Positions 8,211-17,165 of a stretch of 64,000 nt of DNA are shown in pieces; the stretch's first letter is position 1; the number at the start of each line of letters is the position of its first letter. The stretch is from contig NZ_JAQYWD010000010.1 in NCBI RefSeq assembly GCF_030145145.1, forward strand, positions 1-64,000, in the 5' to 3' direction. The position numbers and the translations under genes are program-made. The notes beneath the pieces are model-generated. The model was not told the DNA's origin and did no database searches. It was given only the letters and a program-made list of their open reading frames with translations. This DNA comes from Desulfobacula sp. (lineage in GTDB: Bacteria; Desulfobacterota; Desulfobacteria; Desulfobacterales; Desulfobacteraceae).

Positions 8211-8786
8211 ATGGTTAAGTTCAGGGAAAGCCAGACAGCGATTAATCTTCATACGTCCTTTGCAGCAGAGACCCAGGCCAGAACACGGTATGATTTTTTT
8301 GCCAACAAAGCCCGGGATGAGGGGTATATCCAGATTGCGAAAATCTTCCAAGAAACGGCAGGCCAGGAATTTGAACATGCCCTGCGGTTTTTTAAATTTT
8401 TCAACGGGGGGGAGCTTGAAATACAATGGACCTTTCCCACTGGTGTGATCAAGGATACCCATGCCAACCTTCTTTCGGCGGCCGCATTGGAAAAATATGT
8501 CAGTGAGGACATGTATGCCAAATTTGCCAAAATCGCTGAAGATGAAGGGTTTGAGAGAGCAAAAGATACGTTTGTCAATATTATTGTCGCTGAAAAGCAC
8601 CATGAAAAGCTCTACCTTGAGCTGGCCGACAATATTGCAGCGGACAGGGTCTTTCAACGAGACGATGAACGCGTCTGGCGGTGCCTGAGCTGTGGATACA
8701 TTCACACGGGAAAAGCAGCCCCCCAAAAGTGCCCGGCTTGTGTGAAGCCCGCCGGTTTTTTTGAGTTGCTGTGTGAAAATTGGTAA
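8211..8786 (+). CDS. Rubrerythrin
   Basis: A 191-residue rubrerythrin. The diiron ferritin-like domain occupies about 1-150 (ETQARTRYDFF; GQEFEHA; EKHHEKLY provide the Glu/His ligands), and the C-terminal rubredoxin-like site is CLSCGY...CPACVKP. It reduces hydrogen peroxide to water with electrons from rubredoxin or ferredoxin and protects anaerobes from transient oxygen. ATG 8211 is preferred over GTG 8205 because GAAGG at 8201-8205 is then correctly spaced. It follows the ferredoxin gene directly and ends before a long palindrome. Confidence 0.92.
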   Translation: MVKFRESQTAINLHTSFAAETQARTRYDFFANKARDEGYIQIAKIFQETAGQEFEHALRFFKFFNGGELEIQWTFPTGVIKDTHANLLSAAALEKYVSEDMYAKFAKIAEDEGFERAKDTFVNIIVAEKHHEKLYLELADNIAADRVFQRDDERVWRCLSCGYIHTGKAAPQKCPACVKPAGFFELLCENW

Positions 8787-8793
8787 ATTGTAA

Positions 8794-8841
8794 ATGAGAC
8801 ACAGCAAATGAGACATAATGGTCTCATTTGCTGTGTCTCAT
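8794..8841. terminator. Perfect 21-bp palindrome after rubrerythrin
   Basis: Arms 8794-8814 and 8821-8841 are perfect inverted copies with a 6-nt loop. There is no T-run after either arm, so it may act as an RNA end-stabilising hairpin or be a small palindromic element; it separates the redox operon from the gene at 9009. Confidence 0.65.
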
Positions 8842-9008
8842 GTCTGTGGCGATCATTTCGTTTCAGCATGTTTTATCCTCTCTGGGTGCAGAAAGCCTTT
8901 TCATTCATAGGATTCTGGTCAAATCAATGCCAACGGCATAAAATTTGCATTTCATTTCATCAGAGTATGAATAAGATTGGATCTGATATAAAAAAACCGG
9001 AGGTGGTT

Positions 9009-9362
9009 ATGCAGCTGAATGATATAAAAGAAAATTTTAACCTGGTCAATTCAGTGGACTGGGATATGACCCCTGAAGAAGCCATTGCGCTTCATCTTGA
9101 GTGGGGACCGTTAAGATCTCAAGCCTATTATAATTCAAGGGATAATGAGAATGAAACCGTGTATTTCGTCATCAATACGTGGAAAAATCCGCCGATTCTG
9201 ACCCTGGTCAGGCGGAAAGGGTTTGATTCGGAAGAATTGGGAGATTTCAGGCTTCCGAGAAATCTTGAGACAGAGTTCATGAAGGGAATCGGTCAATACA
9301 GGGGGGTATATGCAGTTGAAGGAAAGGTTAGAGAGTGGCTTAAAAAGGAGCTTGCCGTTTAG
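9009..9362 (+). CDS. Conserved hypothetical protein (possibly DVU0772-type)
   Basis: A 117-residue protein starting at ATG 9009 after a GGAGG site; a longer in-frame reading from 8808 runs through the preceding palindrome region and has no ribosome site. Motifs WDMTPEEAIALHLEWG and LVRRKGFDSEEL resemble a small family I associate with sulfate reducers (DVU0772-type), from memory only. No signal peptide, membrane segment or metal motif is seen. It is separated from the rubrerythrin gene by the palindrome at 8794-8841 and ends before a bidirectional terminator. Confidence 0.7.
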   Translation: MQLNDIKENFNLVNSVDWDMTPEEAIALHLEWGPLRSQAYYNSRDNENETVYFVINTWKNPPILTLVRRKGFDSEELGDFRLPRNLETEFMKGIGQYRGVYAVEGKVREWLKKELAV

Positions 9363-9407
9363 GTTCAAACGTGTCACCACCCGCTTAACCTTCCATTGCC
9401 GGATGTT

Positions 9408-9442
9408 CGGGGCAGAAATGCCGTATTCACATTTCTGCCCCG
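9408..9442. terminator. Bidirectional Rho-independent terminator
   Basis: A 13-bp perfect stem (CGGGGCAGAAATG and its complement) with a 9-nt loop lies between convergent genes. A run of T follows at 9448-9454 on the plus strand. Confidence 0.8.
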
Positions 9443-9452
9443 AAGGGTTTTT

Positions 9453-10310
9453 TTATGTGTTGTTTTTATTGTTTTCTATAAAATCTTTTACCATCATATC
9501 TCCCAGTTTTTTTGATCGCTTTGCAGCGGCTTCCACTGCATTTATCAGGGTGGTTCTAAGTCCTCCCTGCTCCAGGGTATGGATGCCGGCAATGGCTGTT
9601 CCGCCGGGAGAGGCCACCCGGTCTTTGAGCTGTCCCGGGTGCTCTTTGGAGTCAAGCAACAGTTTTGCTGCGCCAAGGACGGTCTGGGTGGATAGAAATA
9701 GAGAATCTTTCCTTGACAGCCCCATTTTGACGCCCGCATCTGCCAGGGCGTCCACAATAATGAAGATATAAGCCGGACCGCTGCCGCTCAAGCCGGTGAA
9801 GGCATCCATGAGGACATTTTCCTGGATAAAGACTGTTTTTCCGACAGAATCAAAAATGGCTCTTGCCAGGGCCACATCTTCTTTTGATGCATATTCTCCG
9901 GCGGCAATGGCAGTGGCACTTTCTTTAACAAATGCACAGATATTGGGCATGACCCGGATGAGACGAAGCTCCTTATGGAGCCCTGATGCGATGGCAGCCA
10001 GTGGTACACCGGCTGCAATGGAAATGATCAGTTTCGATTGATCCAGCACCGCTGCGGTTTCTTTTAAGACCGATCCCAGGATCTGGGGTTTTGTGGCAAA
10101 GATGACGATTTCAGATTGCTGGGCCACTTTAATATTGTCAGTAGTGGTGGAGACCCTGTATTTGTTGTGAATGTCTTCCAAAAGATTTTCTGAAATATCT
10201 GAACAGATAATATTTTCAGGTTTTGCTGCTTTGGAAAGAACCAACCCACTGATCAACGCTTCCCCCATATTTCCACTTCCAATAAATCCTATTTTTTTTT
10301 CCTGCAGCAT
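9453..10310 (-). CDS. proC: Pyrroline-5-carboxylate reductase
   Basis: A 285-residue enzyme that reduces 1-pyrroline-5-carboxylate to L-proline with NAD(P)H, the last step of proline synthesis. The N-terminal Rossmann motif is IGFIGSGNMGEALISG, and the C-terminal dimerisation domain carries the family signature region FTGLSGSGPAYIF and SPGGTAIAG. The length is normal for the family. ATG at 10310-10308 has an AAGGAG ribosome site about 10 nt upstream on the minus strand. It is a single gene that converges with the gene at 9009 and shares the terminator at 9408-9442. Confidence 0.96.
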   Translation of the reverse strand: MLQEKKIGFIGSGNMGEALISGLVLSKAAKPENIICSDISENLLEDIHNKYRVSTTTDNIKVAQQSEIVIFATKPQILGSVLKETAAVLDQSKLIISIAAGVPLAAIASGLHKELRLIRVMPNICAFVKESATAIAAGEYASKEDVALARAIFDSVGKTVFIQENVLMDAFTGLSGSGPAYIFIIVDALADAGVKMGLSRKDSLFLSTQTVLGAAKLLLDSKEHPGQLKDRVASPGGTAIAGIHTLEQGGLRTTLINAVEAAAKRSKKLGDMMVKDFIENNKNNT

Positions 10311-10740
10311 AGTGACGATACTCCTTCGTATGATTGATTAAAAAAATTATATTAAGCCGTTAAAATTAATATAGTCAAGATAAATTTCTACCTGTGCGGT
10401 TAGTTTTTAATCATTGACCATTCGTTTTTTTATAAAACGGTTCAACATCTTTTTTGCCGCTAATGGCTAACCGCACAGATCGATAAATTCTGGACCCGAT
10501 GGGCAGGTTTTATGGGCCATTGCTTGGCAAAGGGCGATATGATTCCATGCTTTTTAGAATTTACTAGATAGTTCTTATCGAAAGTATAATTTATGAAAAA
10601 TAGCCTATTCTTTTTGTTAAAATGGCTTATATAAAGGGATATTTGATTTTTTAAAAACATTGACCCCAATGTAATTTAAGGTTATATTAATTAAAAATAT
10701 ATCGAGTACAACCTAAAAATCAATCAAGGAATGTTGTTTT
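10311..10740. other. Divergent intergenic region with 12-bp inverted repeat
   Basis: AT-rich DNA between proC and the KamA-like gene. CTGTGCGGTTAG at 10392-10403 and its exact complement at 10467-10478 form an inverted pair 63 nt apart. Nothing coding is supported; promoters for both flanking genes are expected here. Confidence 0.5.
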
Positions 10741-12096
10741 ATGAAATATGAATCATATACCCTTAAGAACTATCATAAGATGTCAAAGTTAAAATTTCTG
10801 CCCGAAACCGATATCTTTGACATGGCTGTCGTGGGAAGGGTCCTGCCCTTTAAAACAAACAATTATGTGGTGGATGAATTGATCGATTGGGACCACTATG
10901 CAGATGACCCATTATTTACCATTAATTTCCCCCAAAAAAAATTCATGGACCCGAAGCACTTCGACATTATCTCCGATTGTTTGACCTCCCATGCGGACCG
11001 CTTTGCGATGGATAAAGCCGTTGATGGCATACGGCTGGCGTTGAATCCCCACCCCGCGGGTCAACTGGATTATAATATCCCGGAAATGGAAGGAAACAAG
11101 GTCAGCGGCATTCAGCATAAATATTCGGAAACCATGCTGGTATTTCCGGCCCAGGGCCAAACCTGTCATGCCTATTGTACTTTTTGCTTCAGGTGGCCGC
11201 AGTTTACCGGCATGAGTGAGCATAGGATGGCGTTGAAACAGGCGGAAGTTTCCGCTCAATACCTGAAATGTCATCCTGAAATTACAGATGTCCTCCTTAC
11301 CGGTGGTGATCCTATGATTATGAATGCCAGTCGCCTGGAGGTCTATATCAATGCGTTATTGACATCCGGTGCTGCCAATCTAAAAACCATCAGGATTGGT
11401 ACAAAATCGCTTTCTTTCTGGCCCTACAGGTATCTGACAGATACGGATTCCGAAAAAATACTGGAACTTTTCAGAAAGGTTACCGATGCCGGTATTCACC
11501 TGTCCATTATGGCCCATATTAATCATCACAGGGAGATGTCCACCAGTGCTTTCCGTGAGGCTGTGAAACGGATCAGGGAGACCGGAGCGGTTATCAGAGC
11601 CCAGTCGCCTGTCTTGAATCATGTAAACGCGGCATCAGATATATGGGAAAAAATGTGGTTAGACCAGGTGAGTCTGGGTATTATTCCCTATTACATGTTT
11701 GTTCCCAGAAATACCGGCGCCCACAGATTTTTTTCACTCCCCCTGGTAAAGACCTATGAAATTTTCAGAGAGGCGTTCAGTCATGTGAGTGGCCTTGCCA
11801 GAACCGTCAGGGGGCCGAGTATGTCAGCATTGCCCGGAAAGATCAAAATCAATGGAATACCCGAGATAAATGGGAAAAAGGTTATCTCAATGTCGTTTAT
11901 CCAGGCAAGGTCTTCGGACTGGGTGGAGAAACCATTTTTTGCTGAATATCATGACACCGCCTGCTGGATTAATGAATTAAAACCTGCTTTTGGAGAAACG
12001 GATTTCTTTTTTGAACGGGATGATACTGACGCTTCGGGACTGAATGCGTTTGATGATGACACCGGCATCCTTTCTTCAATTATGGCATTGAGCTGA
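10741..12096 (+). CDS. KamA (lysine 2,3-aminomutase) family radical SAM protein
   Basis: A 451-residue radical SAM enzyme with the cluster motif C142-x3-C146-x2-C149 (HAYCTFCFRW) and the SAM-binding GGDP motif (LLTGGDPMI). The region GPSMSALPGKIKING, with a Lys, corresponds to the PLP-lysine region of lysine aminomutases, so PLP may be bound. Family members shift amino groups in lysine or related amino acids. No ablB-type acetyltransferase follows, so beta-lysine osmolyte synthesis is not supported here, and the substrate is open. A MarR regulator follows 97 nt downstream and may control it. AAGGA precedes ATG 10741. Confidence 0.82.
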   Translation: MKYESYTLKNYHKMSKLKFLPETDIFDMAVVGRVLPFKTNNYVVDELIDWDHYADDPLFTINFPQKKFMDPKHFDIISDCLTSHADRFAMDKAVDGIRLALNPHPAGQLDYNIPEMEGNKVSGIQHKYSETMLVFPAQGQTCHAYCTFCFRWPQFTGMSEHRMALKQAEVSAQYLKCHPEITDVLLTGGDPMIMNASRLEVYINALLTSGAANLKTIRIGTKSLSFWPYRYLTDTDSEKILELFRKVTDAGIHLSIMAHINHHREMSTSAFREAVKRIRETGAVIRAQSPVLNHVNAASDIWEKMWLDQVSLGIIPYYMFVPRNTGAHRFFSLPLVKTYEIFREAFSHVSGLARTVRGPSMSALPGKIKINGIPEINGKKVISMSFIQARSSDWVEKPFFAEYHDTACWINELKPAFGETDFFFERDDTDASGLNAFDDDTGILSSIMALS

Positions 12097-12193
12097 CACC
12101 GGTGGGGATTTCCTTGAACAGGTAAAAAATTTGTTGCTTTTTAGTCAATTATTCGCCAAATAATATCAAGAATCAATTTTAAAGGATGGAAAA

Positions 12194-12682
12194 GTGGATC
12201 AGGTTAATAATTTACGGTGCAAAGAGCTCCTTGTTTTATTGAGGAAAATGACACAGGCCCTTTATATCCATTCGAAACACCTGAGTAAAAATTTCGGGTT
12301 GACCGGTCCCCAGCTGATTATTCTTCAGGAATTGTTAAATGGAGAAATTACGGTTTCTGAACTGGCACGACGGGTCAGTTTGAGCCAGGGAACGGTAACG
12401 GATATCATCCACAGGCTTGAGAATAAACATCTGATCATCAAAAGGCGGAGCAACCAAGACAAACGGCGAGTCATGATTACCCTTTCAGAAGAATGCAGGC
12501 ATATCCTGGATCTGGCCCCCCCGCCACTTCAGGAAGCATTTGCAGATTCTTTTACCCGGTTGGAAGAATGGGAACAATTGATGATTTTAAGTTCCATGAA
12601 CAAAATTGTAAAAATGATGTCTGTTGAAAAAATGGGTGCGTCCGCTGTTCCTGTCTCCAATCCCGTGAAAATACCGTCTTGA
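12194..12682 (+). CDS. MarR-family transcriptional regulator
   Basis: A 162-residue winged-helix repressor starting at GTG 12194 after AAGGATGG. The DNA-binding region is VSELARRVSLSQGTVTDIIHRLE, followed by the wing with the DKRR motif (NQDKRRVMITLS) typical of MarR proteins. Such proteins act as dimers that release DNA on binding small ligands. Its position just after the KamA-like enzyme suggests regulation of that gene or of a linked amino-acid process. The C-terminal tail is rich in Pro, Val and Ser and is probably disordered. Confidence 0.9.
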   Translation: MDQVNNLRCKELLVLLRKMTQALYIHSKHLSKNFGLTGPQLIILQELLNGEITVSELARRVSLSQGTVTDIIHRLENKHLIIKRRSNQDKRRVMITLSEECRHILDLAPPPLQEAFADSFTRLEEWEQLMILSSMNKIVKMMSVEKMGASAVPVSNPVKIPS

Positions 12683-12771
12683 AAAATTGTTTGAATTTCT
12701 CCGGTCTGGTCCTCAAATCACATGTTTGTCATGATGGAAAATAAAATTGACAGTCAGGCATACAAAACATC

Positions 12772-13557
12772 ATGATATCGTTAAAAGACAATCTGGAGTG
12801 CCTCTACTCGCAGTATAATAAACGCGACTATGTGGACCCTGATCCGCTTTTGTTCCTGTATGATTATCCTGAAAAGAAAAACCGGGAGATCGCAGGATTT
12901 ATTGCGGCCTGTTTTGCCTATGGGCGGGTTGTGATGATTATGAAAACAGTGGACTATATTCTGGGTAAACTGCTGCCCACGCCTTTTGAATATCTCATGA
13001 CCCGGACGAAGAAAGATATGGCACATGATTTTAAAGGCTTTCGATATCGGTTTGCCAATGATACTCACCTGACCGCCCTTTTATGGGGGATCCGGGATGT
13101 TTTACAGGGGTTTTCCTCCCTGGAAAATTGTTTTTATGCCGGAACAACCCTTGCCGATGAAACGGTCCTGCCAGGCCTTGCCTTTCTTTCTGACCAGATA
13201 ACCCATAACAAGTCAATGGGTCATCTGCTGGCGGATCCGAAAAAGAAGAGCGCCTGCAAACGAAGCCACCTGTTTTTGCGTTGGATGGTACGAAAAGATC
13301 GGGTGGATCCGGGCGGATGGGCGAAGATAAGCCCAGCCAGATTGATCATCCCTTTGGACACCCACATGTATAAAACAGGACTCCTGCTTGGATTCACAAA
13401 ACGAAAGAGTCTGGATTTAAAAACAGCGCTTGACATTACCCGGGGATTCAGGGGTATTTTAAGGGAAGATCCCGTTAAATATGATTTTTGTCTGACCCGG
13501 TTTGGTATCCGGAAGGAATTGGGCATGGACGATTTGCAGTCGGTTGTCTGCCGGTGA
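12772..13557 (+). CDS. TIGR02757 (DUF2400) family protein
   Basis: A 261-residue protein with the characteristic YNKRDYVDPDPLLFLY start, FIAACFAYGRV, a central LFLRWMVRKD and LDTHMYKTGL. These are the landmarks of the TIGR02757/DUF2400 family, which has no established biochemical role but has a helix-hairpin-like layout reminiscent of DNA glycosylases. It is followed 20 nt later by sfsA, another nucleic-acid-related gene, so the two are probably one transcript. No strong ribosome site precedes ATG 12772. Confidence 0.85.
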   Translation: MISLKDNLECLYSQYNKRDYVDPDPLLFLYDYPEKKNREIAGFIAACFAYGRVVMIMKTVDYILGKLLPTPFEYLMTRTKKDMAHDFKGFRYRFANDTHLTALLWGIRDVLQGFSSLENCFYAGTTLADETVLPGLAFLSDQITHNKSMGHLLADPKKKSACKRSHLFLRWMVRKDRVDPGGWAKISPARLIIPLDTHMYKTGLLLGFTKRKSLDLKTALDITRGFRGILREDPVKYDFCLTRFGIRKELGMDDLQSVVCR

Positions 13558-13576
13558 CAGAGGAAAGGGTGATGAT

Positions 13577-14290
13577 ATGACATACATGGGCGCTGGGCTG
13601 CCGCCATTGATCCCGGGTATACTGATTCGACGGTATAAACGGTTTCTGGCCGATATAGTGCTTGAAACAGGGGAGCAGGTTACGGCCCACTGCCCGAATT
13701 CCGGATCCATGAAAGGGTGTGCGATTCCCGGATCACCGGTCTGGCTGTCCAGGAGTGATAACCCCAAAAGAAAGACCCATTATACCTGGGAACTGATTAA
13801 AGTGCCGGAAACCCTCGTCGGCATCAATACCCTGCTGCCCAATAAACTGGTAAAAGCGGCCATTGAAAATGGTATGATAGAAGAGCTGTCCGGCTATGAC
13901 AGGGTGACCGCTGAAGTGAAAACAAGCCGGCACACACGGCTTGATCTGCTGCTGGAAAATCAGGCCAATGAAAAGTGTTATGTGGAGATAAAAAACTGCA
14001 CCCTGGTGGAAGAGGGGATGGCCATGTTTCCGGATGCGGTGACCACAAGGGGACAAAAGCATCTTGAAGAACTTGAGCGCCTGGTCTCTTTAGGGCACAG
14101 GGGGGTGATTTTTTATCTGATCCAGCGGATGGATGCCCGGGCGTTTAAACCGGCAGATATGATTGATAAGGCCTATGCTGAAAAATTGAAAAAAGCCGTA
14201 ACCCACGGTGTTGAAATTATGATAAGGGACACGATCATTGATACGCAACTGATTCGATTGGGAACCGTCGTCCCGGTTTATCTGTCATGA
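13577..14290 (+). CDS. sfsA: DNA/RNA nuclease SfsA
   Basis: A 237-residue member of the SfsA family (sugar fermentation stimulation protein), now seen as a nucleic-acid-binding PD-(D/E)xK nuclease. Visible landmarks are RRYKRFLADI at the N-terminus, CPNSGSMKGC, the RLDLLLENQ...CYVEIKNCTL catalytic core and FPDAVTTRGQKHL. ATG 13577 is chosen because it follows GGAAAGGG and lies 20 nt after the upstream stop; an upstream in-frame ATG at 13502 would overlap that gene. The length matches the family. Confidence 0.93.
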   Translation: MTYMGAGLPPLIPGILIRRYKRFLADIVLETGEQVTAHCPNSGSMKGCAIPGSPVWLSRSDNPKRKTHYTWELIKVPETLVGINTLLPNKLVKAAIENGMIEELSGYDRVTAEVKTSRHTRLDLLLENQANEKCYVEIKNCTLVEEGMAMFPDAVTTRGQKHLEELERLVSLGHRGVIFYLIQRMDARAFKPADMIDKAYAEKLKKAVTHGVEIMIRDTIIDTQLIRLGTVVPVYLS

Positions 14291-14345
14291 TATCTCAGAA
14301 AGGCCCGGTTTGCCGTTGATATTTTAAAAAAAAGGCCCGTCTTTG

Positions 14346-14373
14346 TTGACATTCTACCACTTTGTAGTATTTT
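14346..14373 (+). promoter_or_regulatory. Putative sigma-70 promoter of nifU-nifS with internal palindrome
   Basis: TTGACA (14346-14351), a 16-nt spacer and TATTTT (14368-14373). The spacer holds CTAC-6-GTAG, which could be an operator for an Rrf2/IscR-type regulator. The nifU ATG is about 60 nt downstream. Confidence 0.5.
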
Positions 14374-14434
14374 AAACTTATATATTTGGACAAAGCGTAA
14401 AACCCTGTGGAGTTTTTATTGAAGGAGACAATTT

Positions 14435-14998
14435 ATGTGGGATTACACAGATGCAGTTAAAGATCATTTTTTAAAACCCCGGAATGTGGGTGAGTTGGAA
14501 GGGGCCAATGCCATAGGCGAAACGGGCTCTTTAAATTGTGGTGATGCATTGAAATTATATTTAAAAGTGAATAAAAACGAAAGAATCCTTGATGCATCTT
14601 TTATGACCTTTGGATGTGCCAGCGCAGTGGCATCGTCATCTGCGTTGACGGAGATCATTAAGGGAATGACCCTTGATGAAGCGTCAAAGGTAACCAATGA
14701 TGATATTTCCGATTATCTGGGGGGTCTGCCAAAAGAAAAAATGCATTGTTCCGTCATGGGACAGTCTGCTTTGAAAAAAGCCATTGCCAATTTCCGAGGG
14801 GTCCAGATCCTCGAAAAACCTGGCGAGATGGTATGTGAGTGCTTTGACGTAACAGATCTTGAGATCATTGACGCGGTAAAGGCAAATGACCTTAAAACCA
14901 CCGAGGATGTGACGAATTACCTGAAAGCCGGGGGGGGATGTGGTAAGTGCCTGGAAAGGATTGAACAAGTGATTGAATCTGTTAAAGCCAAAGGATAA
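14435..14998 (+). CDS. nifU: NifU-like Fe-S scaffold (IscU domain + [2Fe-2S] domain)
   Basis: The protein has 187 residues. The IscU-type scaffold domain occupies about 1-125 with three cluster cysteines (LNCGDAL, FGCASAV, MHCSVMG). A BFD-like [2Fe-2S] domain follows, with CECF and GGGCGKC. The C-terminal Nfu domain of classical NifU is absent, as in the shortened NifU of many anaerobes. It assembles Fe-S clusters with sulfur from the cysteine desulfurase encoded 9 nt downstream. GAAGGAG precedes ATG 14435, and a good promoter lies upstream. No nitrogen fixation genes are nearby, so a general Fe-S role is likely. Confidence 0.93.
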   Translation: MWDYTDAVKDHFLKPRNVGELEGANAIGETGSLNCGDALKLYLKVNKNERILDASFMTFGCASAVASSSALTEIIKGMTLDEASKVTNDDISDYLGGLPKEKMHCSVMGQSALKKAIANFRGVQILEKPGEMVCECFDVTDLEIIDAVKANDLKTTEDVTNYLKAGGGCGKCLERIEQVIESVKAKG

Positions 14999-15007
14999 TT
15001 TGAAAAC

Positions 15008-16180
15008 ATGAACATTATATATACGGACAATAATGCCACAACAAAAGTTGCAGATGAAGTTCTGGAAGAGATGTTGCCTTATTTTGGGGAATTATACGGC
15101 AACCCCTCTTCCATGCATACCTTTGGCGATAAAGTTGGCAAAAAACTCAAACAGGCAAGACAACGGGTGGCGGATTTCATCAATGCAGATCCGGATGAAA
15201 TCATTTTCACCAGCTGCGGCACAGAAAGTGATAATGCCGCTATTTTTTCTGCCATTAACGCGTACCCTGAAAAAAAACATATCATCACGTCCAATGTCGA
15301 ACATCCTGCCATTAATAACCTTTACAAACATCTGGAAAAGACACAGGGATATGCGGTTACCTATGTTCCGGTGGATAAAAAAGGCCGTCTCAATCTGGCG
15401 TTGTTGTACAGCAGCATGTCCGATAATACGGCGATTGCTTCATTCATGTGGGCAAACAATGAGACAGGGGTGTTGTTTCCCATTGCAGATATTGCAAAAA
15501 AGGCCAGAGAAAAGGGAATCCTGTTTCATACGGATGCGGTTCAGGCCGCCGGTAAACTTCCCATTGATGTGAAAGCCAACGGAGTGGATATGTTATCGCT
15601 TTCCGGGCATAAGATTCATGCGCCAAAAGGAATAGGCGTGCTGTATGTGAAAAAGGGATTTAAGTTTTCTTCCTTTCTGATTGGCGGACACCAGGAGAAA
15701 GGGCGGCGGGGGGGTACGGAAAATACCGCATCCATTATCGGACTTGGAAAAGCCTGTGAGCTGGCCCAGAAAAATCTGCCCGTTATGAATACCCGTGTCA
15801 GGGAACTTCGGGACTACCTGCAAAACCAGCTCCTTGAAAAAATACCCAGCTGTTCGGTCAATGGCGATCTCGAGCAGAGACTGCCCAATACCGTGTCCAT
15901 AGGGTTTGATGCCGTGGAAGGAGAATCTATTCTTTTGATGCTGGACCGTGAGGGCATTTGTGCGTCATCCGGATCTGCCTGTACATCCGGTTCTCTGGAC
16001 CCTTCCCATGTTCTGATGGCCATGGAAGTGCCGTTTAAGTCAGCCCATGGGTCCATTCGGTTTTCGTTGTCCCATTATAACACAAAGGATGAAATGGATC
16101 GTATCATTACAGCCCTTGTTCCCGTGATCCAGAAATTAAGAGACATGTCGCCGTTCTGGAAAGATGGGCGAGTGGTTTAA
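15008..16180 (+). CDS. nifS: Cysteine desulfurase
   Basis: A 390-residue PLP enzyme that removes sulfur from L-cysteine to form a protein persulfide and alanine. It has DNNATTKV at the N-terminus, the PLP-lysine region SLSGHKIHAPKG and the catalytic loop Cys325 in SGSACTSGSLDPSH, the NifS-like group I form. It is in an operon with nifU (9-nt gap), its scaffold partner. The ribosome site AAAGGA overlaps the nifU end. On the opposite strand just beyond are the cysteine synthesis genes that supply its substrate. Confidence 0.95.
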   Translation: MNIIYTDNNATTKVADEVLEEMLPYFGELYGNPSSMHTFGDKVGKKLKQARQRVADFINADPDEIIFTSCGTESDNAAIFSAINAYPEKKHIITSNVEHPAINNLYKHLEKTQGYAVTYVPVDKKGRLNLALLYSSMSDNTAIASFMWANNETGVLFPIADIAKKAREKGILFHTDAVQAAGKLPIDVKANGVDMLSLSGHKIHAPKGIGVLYVKKGFKFSSFLIGGHQEKGRRGGTENTASIIGLGKACELAQKNLPVMNTRVRELRDYLQNQLLEKIPSCSVNGDLEQRLPNTVSIGFDAVEGESILLMLDREGICASSGSACTSGSLDPSHVLMAMEVPFKSAHGSIRFSLSHYNTKDEMDRIITALVPVIQKLRDMSPFWKDGRVV

Positions 16181-16241
16181 AATGCCTGACAATGGATCCC
16201 CTCCCAACGTGGGGGGGATCATATGATTGGATTTGAACAGT

Positions 16242-17165
16242 TTAATTTTTGAACAGGTCTGTGCTCATGTATCGTTCGCCGGTATCACAGACGATAAATA
16301 CAATGGTTTTACCGTTGTTCTCCGGGCGGGCGGCAACGATCCTGGCCGCATGAAAGGACGCACCCGATGAAATTCCGCACAGAATGCCTTCGTCCCGGGC
16401 AAGATCTTTTGCCCCTTGAAACGCGTCTTCGTTTTTAATCGTAACAATTTCATCGAGAATGTCTATATTGAGATTTTCAGGGATAAAGCCGGCGCCAATC
16501 CCCTGAATTTTGTGGGGACCCGGGAGTCCTCCGGAAATCACAGGCGAATCCGCCGGTTCCACTGCAATGGATTTTATCTTGGGATTTTTCTGTTTCAGTA
16601 CTTCTGATACCCCGGTAATGGTCCCACCCGTACCCACGCCGGCCACAAAAATATCAATTTTCCCCTGGGTATCCTTCCAGATTTCCATTGCAGTGGTTTG
16701 CCGATGGATCTCCGGGTTGGCAGGGTTGGAAAACTGGTCCGGCATGAAGGCATTGGGCGTTTCCCTGAGGATCTTTTGGGCTTCTGCGATGGCGCCTTTC
16801 ATGCCCTTTGATCCTTCGGTGAGGACAAGGGTCGCCCCTAGATGTTTTAAAAGCTGTCGCCGTTCAATGCTCATGGTTTCCGGCATGGTTAATATCAATT
16901 TCAACCCTTTGACCCGGGCGACAAAGGCAAGGGCAATACCGGTATTGCCACTGGTGGGTTCTACTATGGTGGTGCCGGAGTTAATTTTTTTTGTTTTCAG
17001 GCCATCTTCAATCATGGCCAGTCCGATCCGGTCTTTAACGCTTCCGGCCGGGTTGAAAAATTCAACTTTTGCATACAGGGTTGCCCCGGTTTCCAAGCTT
17101 GCCGATTTGATATATACCAAGGGGGTATTGCCGCAGGTTTTTGTGATGTCAGACCGGGTATTCAT
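16242..17165 (-). CDS. cysK: Cysteine synthase A (O-acetylserine sulfhydrylase)
   Basis: A 307-residue PLP enzyme making cysteine from O-acetylserine and sulfide. Landmarks are NPAGSVKDRIGLA with the PLP lysine K44, TSGNTGIAL, the GTGGTITG phosphate loop and the C-terminal GISSGA loop. Its start overlaps the end of the serine acetyltransferase gene by 17 nt, so the two are co-translated and probably form the cysteine synthase complex. In a sulfate reducer, sulfide is abundant, so this pair feeds cysteine to the adjacent nifS/nifU Fe-S system. Confidence 0.96.
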   Translation of the reverse strand: MNTRSDITKTCGNTPLVYIKSASLETGATLYAKVEFFNPAGSVKDRIGLAMIEDGLKTKKINSGTTIVEPTSGNTGIALAFVARVKGLKLILTMPETMSIERRQLLKHLGATLVLTEGSKGMKGAIAEAQKILRETPNAFMPDQFSNPANPEIHRQTTAMEIWKDTQGKIDIFVAGVGTGGTITGVSEVLKQKNPKIKSIAVEPADSPVISGGLPGPHKIQGIGAGFIPENLNIDILDEIVTIKNEDAFQGAKDLARDEGILCGISSGASFHAARIVAARPENNGKTIVFIVCDTGERYMSTDLFKN

